Notes under the pieces: model-generated
The model's database searches: none
What the model was told of the DNA's origin: nothing
The model's input: the letters and a program-made list of their open reading frames with translations, nothing else
Translations under genes and position numbers: made by a program
Assembly (NCBI RefSeq): GCF_013375555.1
Contig: NZ_JABXWB010000004.1
Span: forward strand, 106,769 to 170,768
Direction: 5' to 3'
Length of the DNA: 64,000 bases
DNA from: Sphingobium sp. EM0848
Lineage (GTDB): Bacteria > Pseudomonadota > Alphaproteobacteria > Sphingomonadales > Sphingomonadaceae
Shown: one piece after another, positions 8,112 to 20,867 of the stretch
How the letters are laid out: each line of letters opens with the position of its first letter
Position numbering within the stretch: the stretch's first letter is position 1

Positions 8112-10337
8112 ATGCGCAGCTATTTATTGATAAGTGCTTCGATCATATTGCCGGGTCTCGCAAGCCCGTCAGTTGCTCAGGCCCTATCGGGTAATGCTGA
8201 AACGGCATCTTCAATTTCTGATGCAGATGGAGACAGCGCCGAAATCGTCGTGACAGCCTCGCGCCGCAGTGACAGTGTTAAAAACACGCCGATCGCTGTC
8301 ACGGCTATCGGCGGAGATGCGCTGAGGGAAAATCAAATCGCCAACCTGGCAGATCTAGCTTCTTCCACTCCGAACATCCAGATCAGCACCTCGTTCAACA
8401 ACGCCAACATCGCGATCCGAGGTGTTGGCAACAGCCAATTCGCGGCGGGTTCGGATGCCGGCGTGGCTGTCCACTCCGATGGTGTCTATCTCGGCCAATC
8501 GGTGTTGGCGCTGGCAACAATGAACGATGTCGAACGTGTGGAAATTTTGCGCGGTCCCCAAGGAACTCTGTTCGGTCGCAACGCGACCGGCGGCGCGATC
8601 AACATCATCCCCAAACGTCCGACGGAAGATCTTCATTATGGCGTCGAAGCATCGTTCGGCCTCGATCCCGCGATGGTGCGCAGTTCGGCCTATGTCAGCG
8701 GCTCCGTCGTCGAGGGGCTGCGCGGACGCCTGTCGCTCAGCCAAAATTATAACAAGGGTTATACCAAGAATCTCGTTGCGTCCTCGGGCTCCAGTGCGGT
8801 GCCGTCCAGGCTGGACGATGCGGACAGCGCTTCCATTCGCGCCCAGCTCGAAGCTGGAACGGGAGCGTTCGTCACGAGGCTGTCGCTCGAATATATGAAG
8901 GATAAGGGGGCCGGTCCCTCTATATGGCTGACGGGCACACCAAGCGGCGTGTTGCCTCCGGTCGTTGCGAACACGCCGTTGGGCAATCTCGATAAGCGTC
9001 AGGTTTATAACAATTACGGTTACAAGAATAATGAGGCAAAATTTGCCACGCTCATATCGACGCTCGACATAGGGCAGGGGCAGATCAAGGCGACTGCCTC
9101 ATATGGAGAGACGCGCATTGAGACCCTGACGGATGGAGACGGTACCGCTGTCGACCACACGTCGACCTACGCGCTGAATAACGCCAAGCAAACGTTTGGA
9201 GAGCTCATTTACGCATCGGATCCAGCACGGCCGTTGGGCCTGATTCTCGGCGCGAACTATTTCCATGAGCGCTCGTCGCAGGCCTTCTCAATACCGATCA
9301 GCACCCTGCCGCCGCCTCTCGATGTCCTGGGTCCGGTCGTTTATGATGCTGGTGCATCCTCGCTCAAGTCTACGTCCTATGCCGCCTTCGGACAGGCGCA
9401 ATACAAGATCTCTGATGCGTTTCGCGTTTTCGCGGGCCTGCGCTATTCTCGCGATCGGAAAGCAATCGAGAATTATAGCAATTTTGGCGTGTCTCCGGCC
9501 GCAGGTCGCGAAAGCTGGAGCCGTACGACATATGAGTTAGGTGCTTCGCTGAAGGTGAATGCGAACGTCACTGGTTACGCAAAATACGGCACGGGTTATA
9601 AGGGCGGAGGGTATTCTGCCGCTGCTAATGCGATTGCGTTCAACCCCGAGACCAATACAAATATGGAGATAGGCCTCAAGGGGAACTATCTCGGGGGCGC
9701 CCTGCAGGCGAATCTGGCGGGCTTCCACATGAAGTATAAGAATTTACAGGTAAATCAGGCCGTGGGCGCCGTCGTTCTAGTCACAAATGCGGCCCGTGCG
9801 ACGATAAATGGTTTTGAAGCGGAGCTGAAAATTCGCCCGGTCCAAGCTTTTCGTGTCGATCTGAATGCTTCTTGGTTGGATGCTAGGTTTGACGATTTTT
9901 TCTCACGCGATGACTCGCGCCCTACTTTCTTGCCAGACACTAAGATCATCAACGGTATCCCAGTGCAAGGAATAGATCTTGAAGATAACAGGCTTCCTAC
10001 CGCACCTAAATATGCCGTCAGTGCTGGTGCCTATTACGACATATCGATAGATTCTGGCCTTGTTACTGTGGGCGGGCGCTATGATTGGAAGTCACGTGTC
10101 TATTTCAATGAGTTCAATACCCGGCTCTCATCGCAAAAGGCGATTGGTAAGCTCAATCTTTTCCTCCGTTATACAAGCAACGATCAACGTTGGAATGCGA
10201 GCCTGTTCGCACTGAATGTGACGGACAAACAGGTTAAAGAAAACGTCACCGTGGTTTCTGCTTTGATAGGGTCGTTGGGAGTCGCGCGGTATCAGCCCGC
10301 TCGGCAGTTCGGGCTCTCGCTCGGCTATCGATATTAG
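8112..10337 (+). CDS. TonB-dependent outer-membrane receptor
   Basis: 741-residue receptor for energised uptake across the outer membrane. Features in order: a signal peptide ending near SVAQA, a TonB-box-like segment AEIVVTASRR, a plug domain with VERVEILRGPQGTLFGRNATGGAINI (ordinary for the family), then a beta-barrel ending in the aromatic LSLGYRY. The length is typical. It lies on the same strand as the metallohydrolase and phosphoesterase genes, which suggests uptake of the substrate those enzymes hydrolyse. The ligand cannot be told from sequence. Confidence 0.9.
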   Translation: MRSYLLISASIILPGLASPSVAQALSGNAETASSISDADGDSAEIVVTASRRSDSVKNTPIAVTAIGGDALRENQIANLADLASSTPNIQISTSFNNANIAIRGVGNSQFAAGSDAGVAVHSDGVYLGQSVLALATMNDVERVEILRGPQGTLFGRNATGGAINIIPKRPTEDLHYGVEASFGLDPAMVRSSAYVSGSVVEGLRGRLSLSQNYNKGYTKNLVASSGSSAVPSRLDDADSASIRAQLEAGTGAFVTRLSLEYMKDKGAGPSIWLTGTPSGVLPPVVANTPLGNLDKRQVYNNYGYKNNEAKFATLISTLDIGQGQIKATASYGETRIETLTDGDGTAVDHTSTYALNNAKQTFGELIYASDPARPLGLILGANYFHERSSQAFSIPISTLPPPLDVLGPVVYDAGASSLKSTSYAAFGQAQYKISDAFRVFAGLRYSRDRKAIENYSNFGVSPAAGRESWSRTTYELGASLKVNANVTGYAKYGTGYKGGGYSAAANAIAFNPETNTNMEIGLKGNYLGGALQANLAGFHMKYKNLQVNQAVGAVVLVTNAARATINGFEAELKIRPVQAFRVDLNASWLDARFDDFFSRDDSRPTFLPDTKIINGIPVQGIDLEDNRLPTAPKYAVSAGAYYDISIDSGLVTVGGRYDWKSRVYFNEFNTRLSSQKAIGKLNLFLRYTSNDQRWNASLFALNVTDKQVKENVTVVSALIGSLGVARYQPARQFGLSLGYRY

Positions 10338-10445
10338 GCGATCGGCTCAGGGTTCGGATCGTGCAATGATGCCCCATATGTAACGGGTGGATGGTCAGTT
10401 TGATGCCTGATCGTCAGCGCCAGTTTGTACAGGAAGGCAAGCGCA

Positions 10446-11222
10446 GTGGGTTCGCATCGTTCGCATACGCTTGCCGACCGGCGCGCTTTTCTGAAAGCCG
10501 CCGGCGGCATTGGAGGGGCACTTGGCTATCCGAGTATCGCCAGAGCCTTTGGAATATCCGCCAACCGCCGCACCGGAACCATTCAGGATGTCAAACACGT
10601 CGTTATCCTGATGCAGGAGAACCGGTCATTCGATCATTATTTTGGATCCATGAAGGGCGTGCTGGGGTTTGGCGATCCGCACCCAGTCCCGCTGCCCGAC
10701 GGTCAGCCTGTGTGGAGCCAAAGGGCCAAAAACGGTCGTGTGATACGACCTTTCCACCTCGATACGCGCACCACTGCGGCTCTAAAGGTCGCTGATCTCC
10801 CGCACGCGTGGAAGGACGCCACAGGCGCCTCTAACGGCGGGCGATGGGACAAGTGGATCGACTGGAAAACGCCGCTTACGATGGGGCACTACCGTCGGGA
10901 CGACATCGCGTTCCAGTTCGCCTTGGCCGAAGCTTTCACCATTTGCGATGCCTATCACTGCTCGATCCATGGACAAACAAACCCGAACCGCCTGTTCGCG
11001 TGGGCGGGCGGCAACGATCCTCGAGGGTTGGCCGGTGGTCCTGTGACCGAGAATGGATCGGGTGTAGCGCTCGATTACGAGATGGTGATGACGCCTGAAA
11101 TGCAGCGCATCGCCGAACGGAACAAGATCGATCTTAGGAACTTCGGGAAGGGGCCTCGCTACACCTACACTACCTATCCAGAGCGCCTTGAGAGGGCCGG
11201 TATTAGCTGGAAGGTCTATCAG
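10446..11222 (+). pseudogene. phospholipase C / acid phosphatase (phosphoesterase family), cut by IS21
   Basis: N-terminal 259 residues of a TAT-exported phosphoesterase of the bacterial phospholipase C/AcpA family. LADRRAFLKAAGGIGGALG is the twin-arginine signal. VVILMQENRSFDHYFG carries the metal-binding ENRSFDHYF motif, and YHCSIHGQTNPNRLFAWAG is also family-typical. GTG at 10446 with AGGAAGG upstream is the likely start. The family usually exceeds 450 residues; the reading frame ends at GISWKVYQC where IS21 copy 3 begins. The C-terminal half is not found in the window, so the gene is inactive. Confidence 0.85.
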
Positions 11223-11323
11223 TGTTGAGTTGCACTGAGAAGTGACCCGGGAGGGTTATAAGTTTTCACTGAGAATTGACCCATGTTTTCCTCGCCCCTG
11301 GCTGACAGTCAGGAGGCATCGGA

Positions 11324-12492
11324 GTGATCGACATGGACCTACTCAGTGTGATCCGCCGCTGGCATTTTCGGCAAGGCATCCCCATTCGCGAGATCCGGCG
11401 GCGGACTGGATTATCGCGCAACACGATCCGCAAATATCTGCGCGATGACGCGGTGGAGCCGACGTTCAAGGTTCCCAAACGGCCGAGCAAGCTTGATCAG
11501 TTTGCAGAAAAACTGACGACGTGGCTGCGGGTGGAATCTGGCAAGTCGCGCAAACAGAAGCGAACAGCCAAGCAGCTACATGCAGATCTGGTTAAGCTGG
11601 GCTACGAGGGATCATACAGCCGTGTTGCCGCCTTCGCCCGCTCGTGGAAGACCGAACGCCAATATGAAAAGCAAACCAGTGGGCGCGGCACATTCGTACC
11701 GCTGATCTTCCAGCCCGGTGAGGCCTTTCAGTTCGATTGGAGTGAAGATTACGCCCTTCTGAATGGCCGGCCTACCAAGCTGCAGGTGGCCCATACCAAG
11801 CTCTCCCACAGTCGGGCGTTCATCACGCGAGCCTATCTGCTGCAAACGCACGAGATGTTGTTCGACGCACTGACGCAGGCCTTCCGGGTGCTGGGCGGCG
11901 TGCCTCAGCGTGGAATATTCGACAATATGAAGACGGCTGTAGACCGGATCGGCCAGGGCAAAGTCCGACAGGTCAATGCGCGGTTCGCTGCCATGGCCAG
12001 CCACTACCTGTTCGAAACGGATTTTTGCAATCCGGCCTCAGGCTGGGAGAAAGGTCAGGTCGAGAAAAACGTTCAGGATGCGCGTCGACGGTTATGGCAG
12101 CCAATGCCCAACTTCCCAGATCTTGATGCCCTCAATGCCTGGTTGGAAGAGCGGTGCATCGCACAATGGGGAGAAATCCAGCATGGCGTCCTCCCCGGCA
12201 CAGTTGCCGATGTGCACGCCGTTGAGATTATCAGCCTGATGCCGATGGGGCGGGCCTTCGATGGCTTTGTCGAACATACCAAGCGCGTGTCGCCGACCTG
12301 CCTGATCGCGTTCGAGCGCAATCGCTATAGCGTTCCTGCATCCTTTGCGAACCGGCCAGTGAGCCTGCGGGTCTATCCTGATCGGTTGGTCATCGCGGCC
12401 GAGGGGCAAATCTTGTGCGAGCACAACCGGATTATCGACCGTTCTCACCAGAAGCCGGGGCAGACGATCTATGACTGGCGGCACTATCTGGC
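11324..12492 (+). pseudogene. istA: istA of IS21 copy 3, 5' block
   Basis: The first 389 codons match copies 1 and 2, including the helix-turn-helix and all DDE residues, up to WRHYLA. IS-B is inserted here and the frame runs to a stop about 35 bases into it. The remaining codons resume at 17630. ATCTGGC at 12486-12492 is one copy of the 7 bp target duplication. Confidence 0.95.
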
Positions 12493-12595
12493 TGCGCATT
12501 TCGCAAAAACGGGACAGGCGCTTCACTAATTCCGGGACAGTCGTTTCGCTAATTCCGGGACAGCGGGAGGTCGTTTTTCGTTTGCCTGGTTGATA

Positions 12596-12865
12596 TCAGT
12601 TTTGCTTCATCTCGCTGTTTTGGTTTTCGGTCAAGCTGTGGGGCGATTTTTGCCGCCGCATGCTGTCGCCTTCGAGCGTGATGCGATGGGCATTGTGGAT
12701 GATGCGATCGAGAATGGCGTCGGCGATAGTCGGCTCACCGATCATGTCGTGCCAGGCGGCAACGGGAAGCTGGGCGGTGATCAGCGTGGATTTCCGGCGG
12801 TAGCGTTCCTCGAAGATTTCGAGCAGGTCGAGACGCTGCTGATCGGTCAGACCATGAGTGCCCTC
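12596..12865 (-). pseudogene. istB: istB of IS-B, 3' part
   Basis: C-terminal part of the IS-B helper ATPase: [41 protein letters not shown], then [20 protein letters not shown] and a tail. It completes the N-terminal part at 15372-15884. Removing IS-C joins ILDDWG to THGLTDQQR, the usual IstB order. Inactive in its split state. Confidence 0.88.
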
Positions 12866-12991
12866 TGTCAACGGCGGAGTAAAAGTCGGCCATTGGGCGG
12901 CGCAAAATCAGGCCGGGTGATCCGTGTGCTGGCGAGCGCCGCGAGGGCGTAGCCCGAGTGGGGGTCGCCAACACACGGATGGTCTTTTCTG

Positions 12992-13759
12992 TCAGGGGTT
13001 GGAGCGTGCCTTGCGCGCCTGGCTTTGGGCCAGACGATAGCTCTCTCCGTTCATCTCGAGTATGGAGACGTGGTGGGTAAGCCGGTCGAGGAGCGCGCCT
13101 GTCAGGCGCTCGGAGCCGAACGTTTCGGTCCACTCGTCGAACGGCAAGTTGCTGGTGATCAGCGTCGAGCCGCGCTCGTAACGCTGCGAGATCAGCTCGA
13201 ACAGCAGTTCCGCGCCGGTTTTCGAGAGCGGCACGAACCCCAGTTCATCGATGATGAGGAGCTTGTATCCGGCCATTTGCTTGTGGAGGCGCAGAAGGCG
13301 GCGTTCGTCGCGTGCCTCCATCATCGCGCTGACCAGCGCGGACGCGGTGGTGAAGCCGACCGTCAGGCCCTTCTGGCAGGCGGCAAGGCCGAGGCCGATC
13401 GCCACATGGGTCTTGCCGGTTCCCGAGGGACCAAGGGCTATGACGTTCTCGCGGCGGTTGATCCAGTCGCAGCGTGCCAGTTCCAGCACCTGCATCTTGT
13501 TGAGCTTGGGGATCGCGGCAAAGTCGAAGCTGTCGAGGCTCTTGGCGGCCGGGAACTTCGCAGCCTTGATCCGGCGCTCGACCATCCGGCGTTCCCGGTC
13601 GATCAGCTCCAGTTCGACAAGCCGGGCAAGGTAGCGGACGTGATCTGCGCCCTCGGCCGCGCATCGCCGGGCCAGCTTGTCATGCTCGCGCAGGAAGGTT
13701 GGTAGCTTGAGCGTCTTGAGGTGGCTGGCCAGTAACAGCTCGGGGGACGGACTGCTCAT
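12992..13759 (-). CDS. istB: IS21-family helper ATPase IstB (IS-C)
   Basis: 255-residue IstB beginning MSSPSPELLLASHLKTLKLP. Walker A is GPSGTGKTHVA (about residues 107-117) and Walker B is LLIIDELGFVPLS (about 169-181). The [21 protein letters not shown]-terminus is typical. The ATG at 13759 overlaps the istA stop (ATGA), which decides this start over longer in-frame alternatives. Intact. Confidence 0.93.
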   Translation of the reverse strand: MSSPSPELLLASHLKTLKLPTFLREHDKLARRCAAEGADHVRYLARLVELELIDRERRMVERRIKAAKFPAAKSLDSFDFAAIPKLNKMQVLELARCDWINRRENVIALGPSGTGKTHVAIGLGLAACQKGLTVGFTTASALVSAMMEARDERRLLRLHKQMAGYKLLIIDELGFVPLSKTGAELLFELISQRYERGSTLITSNLPFDEWTETFGSERLTGALLDRLTHHVSILEMNGESYRLAQSQARKARSNP

Positions 13760-15267
13760 GCCGCATCCTTCGCATCGCCCGAGAGCAACTGCATGTAGGA
13801 GCGCGCCGATGTCGTCTCCACCCTGGCTCTGGGCAGATAGGGATAGATCGCCATGTCCAATCGGGGTGGTCGGCGCTCCACCCGGCACAGCAGGAGATGC
13901 TTCACGGCATCAAAGCCGATCGCCCCGATATCGAGAGCCTGCTTTACGGCCGCATGCAGATCGGCAAGCGTGAAGCTCTCCAGCAGACGCAGCACCTGCA
14001 CATACTCGCGCCGACCATGCTTGCCCATACGAGCTTCCATGAGGCGGCGCAGCGTTGCAAACGCTTCGGGCAGGTGCCAGCCTTGCAGGGGCGCTGCCTG
14101 ATCGAGCGCATTGATCTTCTGTTCGATCAGGGGAAGGTAATGGATGGGATCGAAGATCACGTCCTCGCGCTCGTAGCTGCGCACATGACGGGCAATGACC
14201 TCGCCCCGGCAGCCGATCACCACCTCGCCGACATAGCCCCGGATCCATACCTCCTGATGGCCGAAGCGCACCGGCACCGAGTAATCATTGGTCCGGTAAC
14301 GCACCAGCGCCTGCGACGAGACCTGGCCGCTGGTCTGGTCACAAGCCTCGAACGGGGCAGCCGGCAGTTCCTGCATCGCCGCCAGATCGCGCTTCAGCCT
14401 CTCGCCGATCGTCTCGCTCTCGCCCCGCAGCCGGTCGTTCTGACGCTTGCGGCATTGCTCCTCGAGCCACAGGTTGAACGCCTCCCACGTCGCGAACCGG
14501 GGGATCGGCACCATGAAGTTGCGGCGAGCATAACCGACCAGCCCTTCAACACTGCCTTTGTCGTTCCCCCTGCCGGGACGGCCGTAACGATCGCGGATCA
14601 GGTAATGCGACAGGAAGCCGCTGAACAGCCGGGCGCGCTGCCTCGTGCCGTCGGGCAGGATCTTCGAGACCAGGCAGCGGTCGTTATCGTAGACGATCGA
14701 CAGCGGCACCGCGCCGAAAAACGCGAAGGCGTGCACGTGGCCGTCCATCCATGCCTCGGCAACGGCAGCGGGATAGGCGCGCACGTAGCAGGCGTCGCTG
14801 TGCGGTAGATCGAGCACGAAGAAATGCGCCTTCTGCACAACACCGCCGATCTCGACCATGGCCTCACCAAAATCTGCCTGGGCATGGCCGGGCGCATGCG
14901 CCAGCGGCACGAACATCTCCCGGCTGCGCTGCTCGCGCTGTCGGATGTAATCCTTGATGATCGTGTAGCCGCCGGTGAAACCGTGCTCTTCGCGAAGGCG
15001 GTCAAATACCCGCTTCGCCGTATGACGCTGCTTGCGCGGAACCTGACGGTCACCATCAAGCCATGCATCGATGATCGGAACGAACGCTTCCAGCTTGGGC
15101 CGCCGCACCGCCGCCGTCCGGCGGTAACCGGGGGGCTCCGAATACGACAGCATCTTGCGGACCGTGTCGCGCGATACGTTGAAATGCTTCGCCGCCTCAC
15201 GCTGGCTCATGCCGCCCGCGCAAGCAAGACGCACCTTCAGGTAAAGATCCACGGTATATATCTCCAC
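13756..15267 (-). CDS. istA: IS21-family transposase IstA (IS-C)
   Basis: About 503 residues from GTG at 15267, giving the family-typical opening EIYTVDLYLKVRLACAGG and the helix-turn-helix SQREAAKHFNVSRDTVRKML. GGGAGGG lies just before this GTG; the frame is open further upstream. The DDE core shows QADFGEAM (Asp), VYDNDRCLV (Asp) and RGNDKGSVEGLVGYARR (Glu). It is an intact gene in a different IS21 subgroup from copies 1-3. Confidence 0.92.
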   Translation of the reverse strand: MEIYTVDLYLKVRLACAGGMSQREAAKHFNVSRDTVRKMLSYSEPPGYRRTAAVRRPKLEAFVPIIDAWLDGDRQVPRKQRHTAKRVFDRLREEHGFTGGYTIIKDYIRQREQRSREMFVPLAHAPGHAQADFGEAMVEIGGVVQKAHFFVLDLPHSDACYVRAYPAAVAEAWMDGHVHAFAFFGAVPLSIVYDNDRCLVSKILPDGTRQRARLFSGFLSHYLIRDRYGRPGRGNDKGSVEGLVGYARRNFMVPIPRFATWEAFNLWLEEQCRKRQNDRLRGESETIGERLKRDLAAMQELPAAPFEACDQTSGQVSSQALVRYRTNDYSVPVRFGHQEVWIRGYVGEVVIGCRGEVIARHVRSYEREDVIFDPIHYLPLIEQKINALDQAAPLQGWHLPEAFATLRRLMEARMGKHGRREYVQVLRLLESFTLADLHAAVKQALDIGAIGFDAVKHLLLCRVERRPPRLDMAIYPYLPRARVETTSARSYMQLLSGDAKDAA

Positions 15268-15371
15268 GCCCTCCCTGCTCGCGCAAAGAAGGCAAAGTGG
15301 ACGACTTTTACGCCGCCCGCAGCAGCACTTCGCCGCCGCCACCGTGGTCTAATTTTGCACCGCCGTTCTCA

Positions 15372-15884
15372 GCCCCAGTCATCGAGGATGAGCAGTTCGA
15401 CCCGGGCAAGACGGTCGACAAGCCGCGGGAAGCGACCATCGAGACGAGCCAGCGCAAGATCCTCGAACAGGCGCGGCATGCGCAGATAGAGAACCGAGTA
15501 ATCGAGCCGGGCCGCCTGCCGGCCAAAGGCGCAACCGAGCCAGGTCTTTCCGGTGCCGGTCTGGCCGGTGATGATCAGATTCTCATGCGCCTTGAGCCAT
15601 GCTCCTTGCGCAAGCGAGAGGATGTTGCGCCGGTCGAGCCCGCGCGGCGCGGCAAAGTCGATATTCTCGATGCAGGCATCGGCAAAGCGCAGCCGCGCGG
15701 CTTTCAGCCGGTTGGCGAGGCGCTTGTCGGCACGCACCGCGATTTCGCGATCGAGCATCAGCCCGAGCCATTCTTCGCGGGCCAGATCGCCGGCGCTGTC
15801 CTGCTCAGCGATGTCGCGCCAGGCGGCCGCCATTCCAGCCAGGCCAAGCGCCTGCATCTGGTCGAGGGTAGGATGGTTCAACAT
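15372..15884 (-). pseudogene. istB: istB of IS-B, 5' part
   Basis: N-terminal 171 codons of the IS-B IstB, with Walker [13 protein letters not shown] and Walker [10 protein letters not shown], after which IS-C interrupts. The ATG at 15884, six bases after AAAGGA, is the better start; a GTG at 15902 overlapping the istA stop (GTGA) is the alternative. The rest of the gene is at 12596-12865. Confidence 0.9.
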
Positions 15885-15898
15885 GGATTGTCCTTTCT

Positions 15899-17452
15899 TC
15901 ACTGATAATAGGTGCCACCACGGATGTTGCCGTGGGCTGGCGTTGGCCGCACCGGCTCGGCCGCCGGTTTTGCCCGGTCGAGACCGGATTTGAGGATGGC
16001 GCTTACCGAGGAATAGGAGGCGGCATTGATGAGGAGCGCCCGTTCGCAGGCAGCTTCCACCCGGTCCTGTTCATAACGCCGGGCCAGCGAGATGACGCCC
16101 ATGGCAGAGCGATAGCCCTGCTCGGGATGGGGCCGGGTCCGCATCAGCCGCTCGACAAGGATTGCAGTATTGGCGCCGATCCGGGCGGCCTTGCCGATCA
16201 GGCTGGCGGGCGTCATGTTGGCGTAGCGCTGATGGGCCTTGGGCATGTGCTCGTTGACCGTGACATGACCACGCCGCTGCGATCGCCGGACATGGCTGGC
16301 CACCCGCTTGTGGTCATGGAAGATTTCGACCACCCGATGGGTAAGCCGGACATCGACCTGGCGGCCGATCAGTCGGTGCGGTACCGAGTAGAAGGTCTTA
16401 TCCACCTCGACATGATAATCAGGATGGACCTTGGCCCTTTTCCATTCGGCATATTCGAACGGCTGTGCCGGCAGCGGTGCCAGGGCCAAGCGTTCGAGTT
16501 CCTCGAACAGCTCGCGGCGGGACTTGCCAACATGCCGCATCGGCCGGTTGTTGAGATCCTCCAGCAGTACGGCGATGGCTGCGTTGAGCTCGGCCAGCGA
16601 GAAGAAAGTCCGGTTGCGCAGCCGCGCCAGGATCCAGCGCTCGACGATCAATACCGCGCCTTCCACCTTGCCTTTATCGCGCGGGCGCCGGCTGCGGGTC
16701 GGCAGGATCGTCGTGTCATAATGCTCCGCCATCGCGGCAAAAGTCGCATTGAGCGTCGGCTCGAACCACAGGGCTTTGACCACACCGGCTTTCAGATTGT
16801 CGCAGACGATGGATTTGGGCACGCCGCCAAAATAGGCGAGCGCCCGGCATTGCCCCTCGATCCAGTCAGGCAGCTTCTGGCTGAAGCTCGCCATCGCGAA
16901 GGTCAGCGACGATGCCCCCAGCACCGCCACGAAGACCTGCACCTGATGGATTTCGCCGGTCGACGGATCCACCAGCGGAACGGTGTGGCCGGCATAATCG
17001 GTCTGCATCACCGCGCCAGCCTGGTGCCGGTTGCGGAAGCTGGCCTGAATGCGTTTCTGAAAGACGCCGAACCGCTCGCAGAACCAGGTATAGCCATAGC
17101 CGTGGGGATGGGCGGCGCGATATTCCTGCCACAGCAGCGTCAGCGTCACACCCTTGCGCTTGATCTCCCGTGCGATCAGCGCCCAGTCCGGCTCGGTCAG
17201 ATCCTGCGGTGGACGCCCGACACGGCGAAAGAGCAGCCGCTCAAGCTCCGCGTCATCGTCCTGGCCCGGCGGTAGCGGCCAACTCGCAAGTCCCGCCTCG
17301 CGGGCCCGCAGCACATAGGTCGATACCGTCGTTTTGCTGAGCTTCAGCCGTTCCGACACCGCCCGCACCGACAGCCCCTGACCATAGGTCAGGCGCAGGA
17401 TCGATCGCATATCCTTCACGTCCGTTCGTCTCGCTTGCTTCCGTCTCGGCAT
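15899..17452 (-). CDS. istA: IS21-family transposase IstA (IS-B)
   Basis: About 517 residues, from the ATG at 17452 preceded by GGGAGGG; GTG and ATG codons slightly upstream lack a ribosome site. It opens with a helix-turn-helix ([20 protein letters not shown]). The core carries [11 protein letters not shown] (Asp), [10 protein letters not shown] (Asp) and [12 protein letters not shown] (Glu). Undisrupted, although its partner istB is split by IS-C. A long open frame on the opposite strand is its shadow. Confidence 0.92.
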   Translation of the reverse strand: MPRRKQARRTDVKDMRSILRLTYGQGLSVRAVSERLKLSKTTVSTYVLRAREAGLASWPLPPGQDDDAELERLLFRRVGRPPQDLTEPDWALIAREIKRKGVTLTLLWQEYRAAHPHGYGYTWFCERFGVFQKRIQASFRNRHQAGAVMQTDYAGHTVPLVDPSTGEIHQVQVFVAVLGASSLTFAMASFSQKLPDWIEGQCRALAYFGGVPKSIVCDNLKAGVVKALWFEPTLNATFAAMAEHYDTTILPTRSRRPRDKGKVEGAVLIVERWILARLRNRTFFSLAELNAAIAVLLEDLNNRPMRHVGKSRRELFEELERLALAPLPAQPFEYAEWKRAKVHPDYHVEVDKTFYSVPHRLIGRQVDVRLTHRVVEIFHDHKRVASHVRRSQRRGHVTVNEHMPKAHQRYANMTPASLIGKAARIGANTAILVERLMRTRPHPEQGYRSAMGVISLARRYEQDRVEAACERALLINAASYSSVSAILKSGLDRAKPAAEPVRPTPAHGNIRGGTYYQ

Positions 17453-17629
17453 CTTCCCTCCCATCACATCGGTGAAAGGTCACAATGCCACTCCGGCGCA
17501 CCCGAAAAACGAACCTCTTTTCCCGCCCGAAACACTGTCCGGGAATTAGCGGAATCGCTGTCCCGTATTTACTGAAATCACTGTCCGGGAATTACCGAAA
17601 TCGCAGTCCGGGAGTTTCCGAAACACGCA

Positions 17630-17845
17630 ATCTGGCAGTTGTTCAGCGCAAGCCTGGCGCTTTGCGCAATGGGGCGCCATTCCTCGAAATGCCCGAAGCC
17701 TTCCGGCAACTGCAGGGGCATCTGCTCAAGCGGCTCGGTGGTGACAGGGAGATGGTCGAAATCCTCGCCCTTGTTCTACAGCATAACGAACAGGCTGTGC
17801 TCAGCGCCGTCGAACTGGCCCTCGAAGCTGGGGGCCGACCAAAAC
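17630..17845 (+). pseudogene. istA: istA of IS21 copy 3, middle block
   Basis: Continues istA from the duplicated ATCTGGC (17630-17636) through [20 protein letters not shown] to VELALEAG. A single T present in copies 1 and 2 (GGGGTGCCG) is missing at about 17834 (GGGGGCCG), a frameshift independent of the insertions. IS-D interrupts after ACCAAAAC (17838-17845), which is repeated at 20488. Confidence 0.92.
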
Positions 17846-17923
17846 TATAGCGCGACGATCTGGGTGAGAGGTCAGCGACTATCAGGATGAGAACAGATTG
17901 TCGCGGCGGGTTCATGGTGCGGG

Positions 17924-20286
<2,363 letters not shown>

Positions 20287-20487
20287 TCACGGCATCTCCC
20301 TCCAATCTGGATATGCCAATGAATATTGGGTCGGCCCCGACGATCTGCGGCTCCTCCATTAAAGGGCCATCGGTTGTTGGGGTCTCGGCTACGGGCTTCG
20401 GGCTACGCCCTCCGCCCTTCACCGACACCCCAACAACCGATTCTCATCTTGATTGTCGCTACGCTCGCATCCTGTCAGTCGCCGCGC

Positions 20488-20646
20488 ACCAAAACCCACA
20501 TCCTCAATGTTCTGCACCGCCTGATCGATGGCAAGGCTCCACCGGCATCCCCAATCGATGCCCCGCAGGCCCTGCGCCTCGCCCAGGAGCCTGTTGCCGA
20601 TGTCGAACGCTACGACACGCTGAGGGCGTTACGCCATGCGTCATGA
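20488..20646 (+). pseudogene. istA: istA of IS21 copy 3, 3' block
   Basis: Starts with the second copy of the 8 bp duplication ACCAAAAC (20488-20495) and continues with the C-terminal codons ([21 protein letters not shown] to LRALRHAS), identical to copies 1 and 2. It overlaps istB by 11 bp as in the intact copy. Confidence 0.93.
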
Positions 20647-20867
20647 TCCGGCCAGCGCCGCTGTGGTTGTCATGCTACGTGGCCTCAAAATGTATGGCAT
20701 GGCGCAAGCCGCTGGTGATCTGATCGAGCAGGGCGCGCCAGCCTTTGATGCTGCCGTTCCGATCCTCTCACAGCTTCTCAAGGCGGAGATGTCCGAGCGG
20801 GAGGTCAGGTCCATTGCTTACCAGATCAAGGCAGCCCGGTTCCCGGCCTACAAGGATCTGGCAGGCT
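20636..20867 (+). pseudogene. istB: istB of IS21 copy 3, truncated by IS6100
   Basis: First 77 codons of IstB (to [12 protein letters not shown]), then GGCTCTGTTGCAAA of IS6100 at 20868. Everything from before the Walker A motif onward is lost, as is the right end of the IS. No continuation is seen on the far side of IS6100, so the loss came from IS6100-mediated deletion or recombination. Confidence 0.93.

Larger units (their letters stand above)
12866..15371 (-). mobile_element. IS-C: third IS21-family type, nested in istB of IS-B
   Basis: About 2.5 kb with ends TGTCAACGGCGG at the left and, reading inward, TGAGAACGGCGG at the right, both followed by AAAA-containing subterminal repeats. GCCC at 12860-12863 and 15372-15375 may be a short target duplication; the exact left end is uncertain by two bases. 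Both transposition genes are intact, so it could be active. This is the innermost layer of the nest (IS-C in IS-B in IS21 copy 3). Confidence 0.88.
12493..17629 (-). mobile_element. IS-B: second IS21-family type, inserted in istA of copy 3
   Basis: About 2.6 kb of its own sequence, expanded by the nested IS-C. The outer ends are related inverted sequences: TGCGCATTTCGCAAAAACGG at the left, and TGCGTGTTTCGGAAACTCCC as the reverse complement of the right end. Several CGGGACAG/CCGGGAATT subterminal repeats lie at both ends. The flanking 7 bp ATCTGGC is duplicated (12486-12492 and 17630-17636), which proves a real insertion. It encodes istA (minus strand) and a split istB. Confidence 0.92.

Noticed and set aside
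7891..8130. A possible 79-residue protein before the first TonB receptor
   Set aside because: It overlaps the receptor start, has no family resemblance and is low-complexity Arg/Ser/Pro-rich.
15932..17275. A 447-codon plus-strand open frame opposite the IS-B istA
   Set aside because: Shadow of a GC-rich gene; the minus-strand protein has a helix-turn-helix and DDE residues, while the plus-strand one has no recognisable domain.
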